Part shown: piece after piece, positions 1-7,493 of the stretch
How positions within the stretch are numbered: the stretch's first letter is position 1
How the letters are laid out: every line of letters starts with the position of its first letter
The notes under the pieces: generated by a model
Seen by the model: only the letters and a program-made list of their open reading frames with translations
Told to the model about the DNA's origin: nothing
Database searches by the model: none
Program-made: the position numbers and the translations under genes
DNA from: Prevotellaceae bacterium
GTDB taxonomy: Bacteria; Bacteroidota; Bacteroidia; Bacteroidales; UBA932
Assembly (NCBI GenBank): GCA_031288885.1
Contig: JAITQP010000107.1
Location: forward strand, 1-8,791
Direction of reading: 5' to 3'
Length of the DNA stretch: 8,791 bases

Positions 1-189
1 TTGTTTGCCCCATGTCCACTCGCTTAAGTCTTCATCCTTAAAAAAATCAGGAAAGAATATTTCCTCCGAACCAGCGGCTGCAAACTCCCTAAAAGCCTTT
101 CTCCAGCCCTGTCGAGGAGATGGATGAACAACAATCTTGTCATCTTCAATATTCGTTGCATTAAATTTGGTATGTTGTGTTGTCACCAT
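1..189 (-). CDS. Partial AbrB/MazE-type antitoxin, C-terminal tail with unusual N-terminus
   Basis: An open frame of 63 codons runs leftward from an ATG at 189-187 to the window edge without a stop. After about 13 unremarkable residues it reads IEDDKIVVHPSPRQGW, then an alternating acidic/aromatic stretch ending FFKDEDLSEWTW. As I recall the family, this matches the last strand and C-terminal toxin-binding tail of AbrB/MazE/SpoVT-fold antitoxins (D-x-K-I-x-I-x-P-x-x-P-R-x-G-W, later F-x-D-E-x-x-x-x-W). The N-terminal swapped-hairpin DNA-binding half, with its usual GNS/RIP signature, is absent. The same frame stays open upstream but only overlaps maeB out of frame and shows no AbrB motif there. 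The start lies 10 bases after the maeB stop, and AGGA overlapping that stop could serve as ribosome binding site, so co-transcription with maeB is likely. It may be a truncated remnant or a gene with a replaced N-terminus. A toxin such as MazF/PemK could lie beyond the edge (inference). Confidence 0.55.
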   Translation of the reverse strand, partial: MVTTQHTKFNATNIEDDKIVVHPSPRQGWRKAFREFAAAGSEEIFFPDFFKDEDLSEWTWGKQ

Positions 190-199
190 GATTTTATTC

Positions 200-2449
200 C
201 TAATTAGCTGATGTGATGACGGCCATATTGATGATATCGCGCACGGAGCACTCGTCGGGCAGGATGTGCACGGGCTTTTCCAGCCCCAGAATAACGGGGC
301 CTATGAGCTCGTACCCGCTCAGCTCCTTTACAAAGAGCGGGACAATGTTTCCCGAGCTCAGGCAGGGGAAGACGAAGCAGTTGACCTCCGAGTCGCGCAG
401 CTTGTTGAACGGGAATTTCTCCATGCGCAGCTTCCCGTTGAAGGCGTAGTTGGCCTGCAGCTCGCCGTCCACCAGCATGTCGGGGTACTTGTTGTGCAGC
501 ATTTCCACGGCGCGGCTCACGCGCTTGGCGCTGCCCTCCTGCACCACGCCAAAGCTGGAGTACGACAGCAGGGCGATGTGCGGCTCTATGCCGAATTTTT
601 TGACGGCTTCGTACAGCAGCTCCGTTGTTTTTACGAGCGCGGTGGAGTCGGGCGACTTGATGGCGCAGTCGGCGAGGAAGAGGGGGCCGCGCTTGGTCAT
701 GACGATGAACATGCCCGCCACGTGGTTTTCGTCCTCGTAGGCGCTGATGACCTGCCGCACCGTCCTGAATTTTTTGCCGTAGTCGCTCGAAAAGGCGGCG
801 AGCATCGCGTCGGCGTCGCCGGATTCTACCATCATCAGCCCAAACATATCGTTGTTTTCCATTCTTTTAATGGCGTACTGGTAGGGCATTCCCTTGCGCT
901 GGCGCTTCTTGAAGAGCAGCTGCGCGTAGCGCTCGCGGCGGCTCCGCTCCTCGTCGCCGTAGAAGCGGATGATTTCCGCGCCGGCGAGGTCGAGGTGGTT
1001 GGCGGCGCACAGCTGGGCAATTTTTTCCCTGCTGCCCAGCAGCACCGGCTGCGCCAGCTTGTCGTTGAGCAAGTTTTGCGCCGCCTGCAGCACCTTGAGG
1101 CTTTCGCCGTTGGGGAAGACGATGCGGCGCGGCTTTTCCTTTGCCTTTATGGTCATGTTGTTCATAAAGTCGCTGCTGTGCCCCATGCGGCGCTGCAGCT
1201 CAAACGAGTATGCGTCCCAGCTGTCGATAGCGCGGCGCGCCACGCCCGACGCTATGGCCGCCTTTGCCACGGCGACCGATATGCGCGAAATCAGGCGCGG
1301 GTCCATCGGCTTGGGGATGAGGTAATCTGCGCCGAACGTCAGGCGGGTGTTGCCGTAGGCGGAGCTCACGCTTTCGGGCACGGGCTCCTTGGCCAGCGCC
1401 GCCAGCGCCTTTACGGCGGCAATTTTCATCTCCTCGTTGATGGACTTGGCGTGCACGTCGAGCGCGCCGCGAAAGATGAACGGAAAGCCCAGCACGTTGT
1501 TCACCTGATTGGGGTAGTCGGAGCGGCCGGTGGCAAAAATCAGGTCGGGGCGCGAAGCGGTGGCGTCTTCGTACGAAATTTCGGGGGTGGGGTTTGCCAG
1601 CGCAAACACAATGGGGGTGGGCGCCATGGAGCGTACCATTTCCTTGCTCAGGATGTTGCCCTTAGACAGGCCCAGAAACACGTCCGCGCCCGCTATCGCC
1701 TCCGCCAGCGTGCTGATGTCGCGGGTGGTGGCAAACTCTTTTTTCATGGCGTTGAGGTCGGCGCGCCGCGTGGTGAGCACGCCCTTGCTGTCGAGCATCA
1801 CCAGATTTTCGCGCTTCACGCCGAGCGAGATGTAGAGCTTGGAGCAGGCTATGGCCGAGGCTCCGGCGCCGTTTACCACAACGCGTATTTCGCCCAGCGG
1901 CTTGCCGGCGACCTCCGCCGCGTTCAGCAGCGCGGCGCTCGAGATGATGGCCGTTCCGTGCTGGTCGTCGTGCATCACGGGGATGTCGAGCTCCCGCTTG
2001 AGCCGCTCCTCTATCTCGAAGCACTCCGGCGCTTTGATGTCCTCAAGGTTAATGCCGCCAAAGGTGGGCGAAATGAGCTTTACGGTTTCTATAAATTTTT
2101 CGGGATCTTTGGTATCCACTTCGATATCGAAAACGTCCACGTCGGCAAAGATTTTGAAGAGTAGCCCTTTGCCCTCCATCACCGGCTTTCCGGCAACGGC
2201 GCCAATATCGCCCAGCCCAAGCACCGCCGTGCCGTTGGAGATAACGGCAACCAAGTTGCCCTTCACCGTGTACTTGTAGGCGTCGGCAGCGTTGTCGGCA
2301 ATGGCGAGGCAGGGCTCGGCAACGCCCGGCGAGTACGCCAGCGACAGGTCAACCTGCGTGCTGTATGGTTTGGTGGGTACGACCTCAATTTTTCCCGGGC
2401 GACCCTCAGCGTGGTAGCTCAGCGCCGCATCTTTTTTTATTTTACTCAT
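200..2449 (-). CDS. maeB: NADP-dependent malic enzyme with phosphotransacetylase-like C-terminal domain
   Basis: This 749-residue protein has the full two-domain MaeB layout and the family's usual length. It oxidatively decarboxylates malate to pyruvate in the cytoplasm, normally making NADPH. The malic domain (about residues 15-150) has [11 protein letters not shown] with the likely catalytic Tyr39, [17 protein letters not shown] with the likely catalytic Lys94, and Glu136-Asp137 for the divalent metal. MHDDQHGTA (159-167) supplies the third metal ligand, probably Asp162. The NAD(P) Rossmann domain follows, with NGAGASA at 193-199. From about residue 435 the protein continues as a phosphotransacetylase-like domain, including [13 protein letters not shown] and ALLSYSSFG. 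In MaeB enzymes this part is generally regulatory (acetyl-CoA sensing) rather than an active PTA; that is family knowledge, not visible here. The ATG at 2449-2447 gives the standard [14 protein letters not shown] start and is preceded by A/T-rich sequence without a clear Shine-Dalgarno. No frameshift or missing segment is seen. Confidence 0.97.
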   Translation of the reverse strand: MSKIKKDAALSYHAEGRPGKIEVVPTKPYSTQVDLSLAYSPGVAEPCLAIADNAADAYKYTVKGNLVAVISNGTAVLGLGDIGAVAGKPVMEGKGLLFKIFADVDVFDIEVDTKDPEKFIETVKLISPTFGGINLEDIKAPECFEIEERLKRELDIPVMHDDQHGTAIISSAALLNAAEVAGKPLGEIRVVVNGAGASAIACSKLYISLGVKRENLVMLDSKGVLTTRRADLNAMKKEFATTRDISTLAEAIAGADVFLGLSKGNILSKEMVRSMAPTPIVFALANPTPEISYEDATASRPDLIFATGRSDYPNQVNNVLGFPFIFRGALDVHAKSINEEMKIAAVKALAALAKEPVPESVSSAYGNTRLTFGADYLIPKPMDPRLISRISVAVAKAAIASGVARRAIDSWDAYSFELQRRMGHSSDFMNNMTIKAKEKPRRIVFPNGESLKVLQAAQNLLNDKLAQPVLLGSREKIAQLCAANHLDLAGAEIIRFYGDEERSRRERYAQLLFKKRQRKGMPYQYAIKRMENNDMFGLMMVESGDADAMLAAFSSDYGKKFRTVRQVISAYEDENHVAGMFIVMTKRGPLFLADCAIKSPDSTALVKTTELLYEAVKKFGIEPHIALLSYSSFGVVQEGSAKRVSRAVEMLHNKYPDMLVDGELQANYAFNGKLRMEKFPFNKLRDSEVNCFVFPCLSSGNIVPLFVKELSGYELIGPVILGLEKPVHILPDECSVRDIINMAVITSAN

Positions 2450-2497
2450 GGTTTTAAATTCGGGTTAACGCTTTTTCCCGTAGGGCTTATAAACTTA

Positions 2498-2505
2498 CAA
2501 ATGTA
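2498..2505 (-). promoter_or_regulatory. Candidate -7 promoter element for maeB
   Basis: Read on the minus strand the site is TACATTTG, an exact fit to the Bacteroidota -7 consensus TAnnTTTG. It lies 48 bases upstream of the maeB ATG, giving a leader of roughly 40 bases. No convincing TTTG (-33) element is found at the expected distance of about 20 bases; the nearest TTG is only 13 bases away. The assignment therefore rests on the -7 box and its position. Confidence 0.5.
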
Positions 2506-2600
2506 GTGATTTTTTTTGCAACGGCGGTGAGTGGGCGCGAAAAAATTGTAACCGTAAGTTCAAGTAGTAAATGCAGCTGATGTAAGGAAAGATTTTGCTC

Positions 2601-2618
2601 TTTCAAAAATAGGTTGTA
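2601..2618 (+). repeat. Direct repeat copy 1, degenerate promoter-like
   Basis: TTTCAAAAATAGGTTGTA matches 2789-2806 at 17 of 18 positions, differing only at base 2610. The sequence after it (TATTATGTAGCATCAT) loosely resembles the region after copy 2, but the -7 box reads TATATTAT instead of a clean TAnnTTTG. If it is a working promoter, transcription would begin near 2632, right in front of the tandem hairpins. A shorter match to TTTCAAAAATAG also occurs at 4681-4692 before the GH92 gene. Confidence 0.45.
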
Positions 2619-2635
2619 TATTATGTAGCATCATT

Positions 2636-2659
2636 GGGGAGACGTCAATACGTCTCCCC
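2636..2659. repeat. Perfect 10-bp hairpin with CAAT loop
   Basis: The left arm GGGGAGACGT (2636-2645) pairs fully with ACGTCTCCCC (2650-2659) around a 4-base loop. No gene ends nearby, so a simple terminator role is hard to justify. It may be a REP-like palindrome or the 5' stem of a small RNA. The structure is directly visible; the role is not. Confidence 0.7.
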
Positions 2660-2664
2660 CCCAG

Positions 2665-2692
2665 AGGGGAAATCACTTAGGTGGTTTCCCCT
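2665..2692 (+). terminator. 12-bp hairpin followed by T-rich tract, terminator-like
   Basis: AGGGGAAATCAC (2665-2676) pairs with GTGGTTTCCCCT (2681-2692) around the loop TTAG, with one G-T wobble. It begins 5 bases after the preceding hairpin, and TTAGATTTTTG follows it on the plus strand, an imperfect U-tract. It could terminate a very short plus-strand transcript or be the second half of a twin palindromic repeat. No plus-strand gene precedes it in this gap. Confidence 0.5.
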
Positions 2693-2804
2693 TTAGATTT
2701 TTGTACTCCCGTGCTTTCAAATTATTGACAGCTGAACAAAATTACTGTCGAAATATAGTTTTGAGGAGTTATTTTCATAGCAAAGATGTTTCAAAAAAAG
2801 GTTG

Positions 2805-2812
2805 TACCTTTG
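2805..2812 (+). promoter_or_regulatory. Candidate -7 promoter element for the nucleoside phosphorylase operon
   Basis: TACCTTTG fits TAnnTTTG exactly and ends 64 bases before the ATG at 2877. It overlaps the end of repeat copy 2 (2789-2806). No clear TTTG lies about 20 bases upstream. The predicted leader is about 58 bases and includes the A/T-rich repeated sequence just before the start codon. Confidence 0.5.
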
Positions 2813-2848
2813 TGTATCATGAGATACGCGCTACAGCCTGTCTGCGCT

Positions 2849-2876
2849 AATTCGTAATTTTTAATTCATAATTCGT
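2849..2876 (+). repeat. A/T-rich leader with imperfect AATTCGTAATT-type units
   Basis: The leader reads as variants of the same unit: AATTCGTAATTTTT, then AATTCATAATTCGT, ending directly at the ATG. It takes the place of a Shine-Dalgarno sequence. An unstructured, A/T-rich start region is typical of Bacteroidota translation initiation. Confidence 0.4.
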
Positions 2877-3740
2877 ATGATTCCTCCTTCGGAGCTCATC
2901 ATCAACGACGATGGGAGCATATTTCACCTTCACCTACAGCCCGACGACCTTGCCGATACCGTTATTCTGGTGGGCGACCCCAGCCGCGTGGCTACCGTGT
3001 CGGCGCACTTCAGCAAGGTTGAGGTGCGAAAAAGTAACCGCGAGTTTGTCACCCACACGGGCGTTTTCAGGGGTACGCGGCTGACGGTGCTCTCCACCGG
3101 CATTGGCACCGACAACATCGACATTGTGGTCAACGAGCTGGACGCGCTGGCAAACATCGACCTGAAGCGCCGCACCCCAAGGGCGTCGCACCGCGCGCTG
3201 CGGCTGGTGCGCCTTGGCACCTCCGGCGCGCTGCAACCCGACGTTGCGCTGGGCGCCATGGTGAGCTCCCACGTGAGCATCGGGTTTGACGGGCTGCTCA
3301 ACTTCTACGCCCGCCGCAACGAGGTCTCGCGCCTCGACTACGAGGAGGCGTTCATCCGCCACACGGCGTGGAGCGCGCTCTGCGCCAAGCCCTACTTTGT
3401 AGAAAACTCCCGCGAGCTCATCCGCCTGTTCTCCGACGCCACCGTGGAGGGGATGACCATCTCCGCCCCGGGCTTCTACGGGCCGCAGGGGCGCGTGCTC
3501 CGCCTGCCGCTTGCCGACCCGCTGCTGAACGAGAAAATTGAGCGCTTCCGCATCGACGGAAGGCGGATTACGAACTTTGAAATGGAGGGCTCGGCTATTG
3601 CCGGCCTCTCTAAGCTGTTAAACCACCAAGCGCTGACCATCTGCACCATCATTGCCAACCGCGCCATCCTCGACATGAACGTGGACTACAAAAAGGCGGT
3701 GGACAACATGGTAGCCATGGCGCTGGAAAAGCTGACGTAG
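2877..3740 (+). CDS. Nucleoside phosphorylase, PNP/UDP family (uridine phosphorylase-like)
   Basis: This 287-residue cytoplasmic enzyme should split a nucleoside with phosphate into base and ribose-1-phosphate for salvage. Family motifs are in order: GDPSR (33-37, phosphate site), STGIG (73-77) continuing to NEL, RLGTSG (112-117, phosphate/base loop), and NFEMEGSA (233-240), where Met236-Glu237 fit the ribose-binding pair of uridine phosphorylases. The family signature normally has Pro-Ser after STGIG; here Asp79-Asn80 sit there. This may be a lineage variant, and it leaves the base preference open. Uridine phosphorylase (udp) is the best guess; a purine or broad-specificity enzyme is possible. 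The ATG at 2877 follows an A/T-rich leader, and its N-terminus leads straight into the conserved fold. The stop lies 2 bases before the next gene, indicating an operon. There is no signal peptide. Confidence 0.92.
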   Translation: MIPPSELIINDDGSIFHLHLQPDDLADTVILVGDPSRVATVSAHFSKVEVRKSNREFVTHTGVFRGTRLTVLSTGIGTDNIDIVVNELDALANIDLKRRTPRASHRALRLVRLGTSGALQPDVALGAMVSSHVSIGFDGLLNFYARRNEVSRLDYEEAFIRHTAWSALCAKPYFVENSRELIRLFSDATVEGMTISAPGFYGPQGRVLRLPLADPLLNEKIERFRIDGRRITNFEMEGSAIAGLSKLLNHQALTICTIIANRAILDMNVDYKKAVDNMVAMALEKLT

Positions 3741-3742
3741 CC

Positions 3743-4600
3743 ATGCGGAGAGGAGAAGTATCGTCGCTCATCAGCTTGCTGGACGACAGCGACAGCGAAA
3801 TCGCGCTGACGGCCATGAACCGCCTGTGCGCCAAGGGTGAGGTGGTCATTCCCGAGCTGGAGCGGGCGTGGCAGGAGTGCATTGAGGAGCTGCTGCTGGT
3901 GCGCATAGAGCAGGTCATTGCGCAAATCCGGAGCAACGCAACCCTGCAAAAGCTTAAGGAGTGGGTGGACGTTGGCGCGGAAGACCTCTTCCACGGCGCG
4001 TGCTACATGGCCAAGCTCCTGCACGGCAGCATCGCCTGCGAGCCGCTTGAGCAAACGCTCGACGGCATTTGCAGGGCTATCTGGGTAGAGTTTAACAGCT
4101 ACCTTACCGCGCTGGAAAAGGTGAACATCATCAACCACATCCTGTTCAACGCGTACCGGTTTCGCAACAACGGCGCGCAGCCCGACAGCACGCCCGACCT
4201 GTTTCTCATCGATAGCTTGCTGCAGAGCAAGGTGGGCAACAGCGTTGCGCTTTCCACCCTCTACCTCTGCATCGCCGAAAGGCTGAAGCTACCCATCAAA
4301 GGGCTCGATATGCCGTGCGGCATTATGCTTGCCTACCTCGACGAATACGCCGACGACGGGCAATCGCTGTTCTACATTTACCCGTTTTTTCGGGGGCAGG
4401 TCTTGGGCAAGGAGGAGGTGGAGCTGATTGTCAACCGAAACCGGATAGCCTCAGACGACCAGCACCACTACCTGCGCACCTGCAGCAACCGGCAGTACGT
4501 ATGCAAGCTGGCGGAAACCCTGCGGGACGCTTTTTCGCACGCCGGACAGCTTGAGCTGGTGGAACGGATGAACGCTGCCATAAAAATTCTCGAAAGCTAA
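3743..4600 (+). CDS. SirB1-type transglutaminase-core-2 family protein
   Basis: This 285-residue cytoplasmic protein has no signal peptide or membrane segment. Residues about 4-60 look like a HEAT-type helical pair (SLISLLDDSDSEIALTAMNR onward). The central part (about 75-240) matches the Transglut_core2/SirB1 fold, including NHILFNAYRFRNN (131-143), LLQSKVGNSVALSTLYL (159-175) and ERLKLPIKGLDMP (179-191). In SirB1 relatives the equivalent segment reads like hRRGxPLTLAxLYxxxAxxLxLPVxGV. A cysteine sits at 192, but I cannot confirm a full Cys-His-Asp triad, and many members of this family are thought to be non-catalytic. The biochemical role of the family is poorly defined. Its ATG is 2 bases after the phosphorylase stop, so it is translated from the same message; a functional link to nucleoside salvage is not implied by the sequence. 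Confidence 0.85.
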   Translation: MRRGEVSSLISLLDDSDSEIALTAMNRLCAKGEVVIPELERAWQECIEELLLVRIEQVIAQIRSNATLQKLKEWVDVGAEDLFHGACYMAKLLHGSIACEPLEQTLDGICRAIWVEFNSYLTALEKVNIINHILFNAYRFRNNGAQPDSTPDLFLIDSLLQSKVGNSVALSTLYLCIAERLKLPIKGLDMPCGIMLAYLDEYADDGQSLFYIYPFFRGQVLGKEEVELIVNRNRIASDDQHHYLRTCSNRQYVCKLAETLRDAFSHAGQLELVERMNAAIKILES

Positions 4601-4713
4601 AAATAAAAAATAGGAGTTAAGGCTTGGCTTGCATGGCAAGGTGCGATGAATTAAATTCTCAAGGTTCAGCGTAGTATTTTTTTCAAAAATAGATTTTCTT
4701 ATGGGAAAATACC

Positions 4714-4721
4714 TATATTTG
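4714..4721 (+). promoter_or_regulatory. Candidate -7 promoter element for the GH92 gene
   Basis: TATATTTG is an exact fit to TAnnTTTG. It ends only 16 bases before the ATG at 4738, so the message would have a leader of about 10 bases. A TTTT at 4694-4697 is the nearest -33-like sequence but is too close by a few bases. TTTCAAAAATAG at 4681-4692 matches the upstream part of the direct repeat at 2601. Confidence 0.55.
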
Positions 4722-4737
4722 CACAAAAAAAACTCCA

Positions 4738-7071
4738 ATGAATTGTAAAGACTTTGCTTTTTCAGCTATTTTTTTAGCCCTGTCGGGCGGCGTGCTCTAT
4801 GGACAGAGCAACGTTTCCTGCGTAAATCCAATGATTGGCACTACGCAGATGGGTCACACGTTTCCGGGCGCCTGCGTGCCCCACGGCGCTGTGCAGCTGA
4901 GCCCCGACACGGACACCATCCCGCACAACATCAACGGAACGTACCAAAAGAACGCTTACCGCTACTGCGCCGGCTACCAGTATGACGACCCGACCATAGT
5001 GGGGTTTAGCCATACGCATTTCAGCGGCACGGGGCATTCCGATTTGGGCGATATTCTGCTCATGCCGGTGACCGGAACGCCGAAGCTGAACCCGGGGACG
5101 GCGGCGCAGCCGGAAGCGGGCTACCGCTCCCGCTTTTCGCACGCGACCGAGGCGGCGCAACCGGGCTACTACGAAGTCATGCTGGACGACTACCAAATCA
5201 AGGCACAGCTGACGGCAACCGAACGGGTGGGCGTACACCGGTACACGTACCCCGCCGGTGAGAAGCAGCAGCTTATCTTAGACCTTATTCACGGAATTTA
5301 CAACTACGACGGCAAAACCTTGTGGGCCAACCTGCGCGTCGAAAACGATACGCTGCTGACCGGCTACCGCATTACGAACGGGTGGGCGCGGGTGAACTAC
5401 ACGTATTTTGCCATCTCGTTTTCCTCGCCCGTTACGCGCTACGGATACGAGGAGAAAGAGCCCCCGAAATACGCCGGATTTTGGCGAAAATTCTCCACGG
5501 AAAATTTCCCCGAAATTGGCGGACGGAAGATTGTGGCATGGTTTGAGTTTGACCGCCCAACGTCTTCTACCTTGGAGGTGCGGGTTGCCCTTTCCGCCGT
5601 CAGCACGGCCGGCGCCCTGCGCAACCTGACGGCCGAAACCGCCGGTAAATCGTTTGAGCAAATTCGCGCCGAAGCCCTGCAGAAGTGGGACAGCGAAATG
5701 GCGCGCATGGAGCTTAAGGGCGCGCCCGACGACAAAAAAACAATGTTCTACACCTCGCTCTACCACACGCTAATCAACCCCTCCCTCTACATGGACGTTG
5801 ACGGGCAGTACCGCGGCATTGACCACAACATCCATCAGGCAAACGGATTTACCAACTACACCGTTTTCTCCGTCTGGGACACCTATCGGGCATTGCACCC
5901 ATTCTTCAACCTGATTAACCGCAAGCGGAGCAGGGACATTGCCGAGTCTATGCTGGCGCACTACGAGCAGAGCGTACACAAAATGCTGCCGGTCTGGTCG
6001 CACAACGGCAATGAGAACTGGTGCATGATTGGCTACCACTCCGTTTCCGTGCTTGCCGACGCCCTTGCCTGCGGAATTCCCCTCGACCGCGGGAGAGCGC
6101 TGGAGGCGATGCAGCACACCGCAAACGTGCCCTACTACGGCGGGTTGAGCGACTACATCCGGCGGGGCTACGTGCCGGTGGACGTCAAGAGCGACGGCGC
6201 GTCCATGACGCTGGAGTACGCCTACGACGACTGGACGATTTACCGCACCGCGCTCGCGGACGGACGCTCCGAGGTGGCCGAAGCTTACCGGAAGCGGGCG
6301 TTGAGCTACCAAAACGTATTTCATCCCGCCCTGCACTTTGTGGGCGCGCGCCTGAGCGACGGTAGCTGGAAAAAAGACTTCAGCCTGCTGAGTACGCACG
6401 GGCAGGGATTTATTGAGGGAAATTCGTGGAACTATTCATTCTACGTACCGCACGACGTGAACGGCCTGATACGCCAAATGGGCGGAGAGGAACCGTTTAT
6501 CAGGCGGTTAGATTCGCTTTTCACCATGCATTTGCCGGACGAGTTTTTTGCCGAAACAGAAGACGTAACCAAAGAGGGCATCATGGGCAACTACGTGCAC
6601 GGCAACGAGCCGAGCCACCACATTGCCTACCTGTACGCGTGGACTTCGCAGCCGTGGAAGATGCAGCCCCGAATACGCGAAATCATGAATCGCATGTACC
6701 GCAACGGCATTGACGGCTTGTGCGGGAACGACGACTGCGGGCAGATGTCGGCGTGGTATATTTTCTCGGCAATGGGCTTCTACCCCGTTTGCCCGGGCGC
6801 CGGAGAGCTCGTGCTGGGGGCGCCCTACTTCCCCTACCTCAAGGTGAACTTGGAAAACGGACGCTCCATCGTCATTCGGGCGGACAAGGTGAGCGACAAG
6901 ATGTGCTACGTGAAGTCCGTTATGCTCAACGGAAAGCCGTACCGCAAAGCCTTTATCACCTTTGATGACCTCAAGGACGGAGCGGAGCTGGTTTTTGAAA
7001 TGTCCGCCACCCCGAACAAAAAGCGAATTTTTGGCGAGGACGAAAAGCCCTACTCCCTGACGAAACGCTAA
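4738..7071 (+). CDS. Secreted GH92 family alpha-mannosidase
   Basis: This complete 777-residue exo-acting alpha-mannosidase of glycoside hydrolase family 92 releases mannose from alpha-mannosides such as N-glycans or mannans, using calcium. An N-terminal signal peptide ends near LYGQ (residues 20-23), then SNVSCVNPMIGT begins the mature protein; Cys3 is not in a lipobox, so Sec-type export to the periplasm is likely. GH92 N-domain motifs include GFSHTHFSGTGHSDLGD (89-105). The (alpha/alpha)6 domain has FSVWDTYR (377-384), EGNSWNYSFYVPHD (from 560), HGNEPSHH with the likely acid Glu624, and GNDDCGQMSAWY with likely base Asp665/Asp666. Calcium and catalytic assignments follow studied GH92 enzymes by motif match. 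It has its own promoter-like box. The downstream ECF sigma factor and SusC gene suggest it belongs to, or borders, a polysaccharide utilisation locus. Confidence 0.97.
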   Translation: MNCKDFAFSAIFLALSGGVLYGQSNVSCVNPMIGTTQMGHTFPGACVPHGAVQLSPDTDTIPHNINGTYQKNAYRYCAGYQYDDPTIVGFSHTHFSGTGHSDLGDILLMPVTGTPKLNPGTAAQPEAGYRSRFSHATEAAQPGYYEVMLDDYQIKAQLTATERVGVHRYTYPAGEKQQLILDLIHGIYNYDGKTLWANLRVENDTLLTGYRITNGWARVNYTYFAISFSSPVTRYGYEEKEPPKYAGFWRKFSTENFPEIGGRKIVAWFEFDRPTSSTLEVRVALSAVSTAGALRNLTAETAGKSFEQIRAEALQKWDSEMARMELKGAPDDKKTMFYTSLYHTLINPSLYMDVDGQYRGIDHNIHQANGFTNYTVFSVWDTYRALHPFFNLINRKRSRDIAESMLAHYEQSVHKMLPVWSHNGNENWCMIGYHSVSVLADALACGIPLDRGRALEAMQHTANVPYYGGLSDYIRRGYVPVDVKSDGASMTLEYAYDDWTIYRTALADGRSEVAEAYRKRALSYQNVFHPALHFVGARLSDGSWKKDFSLLSTHGQGFIEGNSWNYSFYVPHDVNGLIRQMGGEEPFIRRLDSLFTMHLPDEFFAETEDVTKEGIMGNYVHGNEPSHHIAYLYAWTSQPWKMQPRIREIMNRMYRNGIDGLCGNDDCGQMSAWYIFSAMGFYPVCPGAGELVLGAPYFPYLKVNLENGRSIVIRADKVSDKMCYVKSVMLNGKPYRKAFITFDDLKDGAELVFEMSATPNKKRIFGEDEKPYSLTKR

Positions 7072-7220
7072 GCGCTAAAACGTATGCAAAGGAAGCAACC
7101 CAATATAAATATGGAGATGAATTTTTTCCGTAATTACCATAGCGACCAAAAAGATTACGCTTCAGGCAGCGCGTCATGCGTTGCGCATTTCCTATCGGCT
7201 TCTAATTTCCCACTCGTAGT

Positions 7221-7306
<86 letters not shown>

Positions 7307-7328
7307 CTCTCAGGTAGTTACATATTTT

Positions 7329-7342
7329 GCGCGCGCGCGTAT
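7329..7342 (+). repeat. GC alternating purine-pyrimidine run
   Basis: GCGCGCGCGCGTAT is 14 bases of strict purine-pyrimidine alternation, 23 bases after the AC tract. Alternating GC is the strongest Z-DNA-forming sequence. It directly follows TATTTTG (7323-7329), which is one base short of a TAnnTTTG element, so a promoter here is possible but not convincing. Confidence 0.7.
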
Positions 7343-7493
7343 TATAGGAAATTTTTTCCGAAATTCCAACACCACCGCACCTTTTTTTTCAGGGGGGCGG
7401 TTTTTTTTTGTGCCGGCGCTACGCACCCTACCCGAACCATGCACCCCTCAGCTGCTAACCATTTCACCAACCTTTTATATTCACCTATTACAT

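Larger units (their letters stand above)
2450..2876. other. Divergent intergenic region between maeB and the nucleoside phosphorylase gene
   Basis: These 427 AT-rich bases contain no credible protein-coding frame. In order they hold a TACATTTG element facing maeB, a promoter-like direct repeat copy, two tandem hairpins, a weak GACAG/CTGTC dyad (2727-2731 with 2745-2749), a second repeat copy with TACCTTTG facing the phosphorylase gene, and an A/T-rich repeated leader. The hairpin pair is odd here because neither flanking gene ends in this gap. Confidence 0.7.

Noticed and set aside
266..2164. A 632-codon open frame on the plus strand, antisense to maeB
   Set aside because: It is codon-aligned with maeB, so it stays open simply because maeB in this stretch does not use TTA, CTA or TCA codons, as expected for its GC-rich codon choice. 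The predicted protein is a His/Val/Gly-rich composition with no domain.
2727..2749. GACAG/CTGTC dyad as an operator
   Set aside because: Only five base pairs with a 13-base loop in AT-rich DNA; likely chance.
2934..4138. Minus-strand frames opposite the phosphorylase and SirB1-type genes
   Set aside because: Low-complexity antisense translations of GC-rich coding DNA; the plus-strand genes have family motifs throughout.
4628..4640. CTTGC-ATG-GCAAG as terminator of the phosphorylase operon
   Set aside because: A 5-bp stem with a 3-base loop and no T-run is too weak to call.
4774..6399. Several 150-210-codon minus-strand frames within the GH92 gene
   Set aside because: They are antisense shadows of a fully conserved GH92 gene, with biased composition and no recognisable domains or start signals.
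7410..7493. Upstream GTG extension of the sigma factor by 28 codons
   Set aside because: The added residues are Pro/Leu-rich and unlike any ECF N-terminus, and the ATG at 7494 gives the normal family length.
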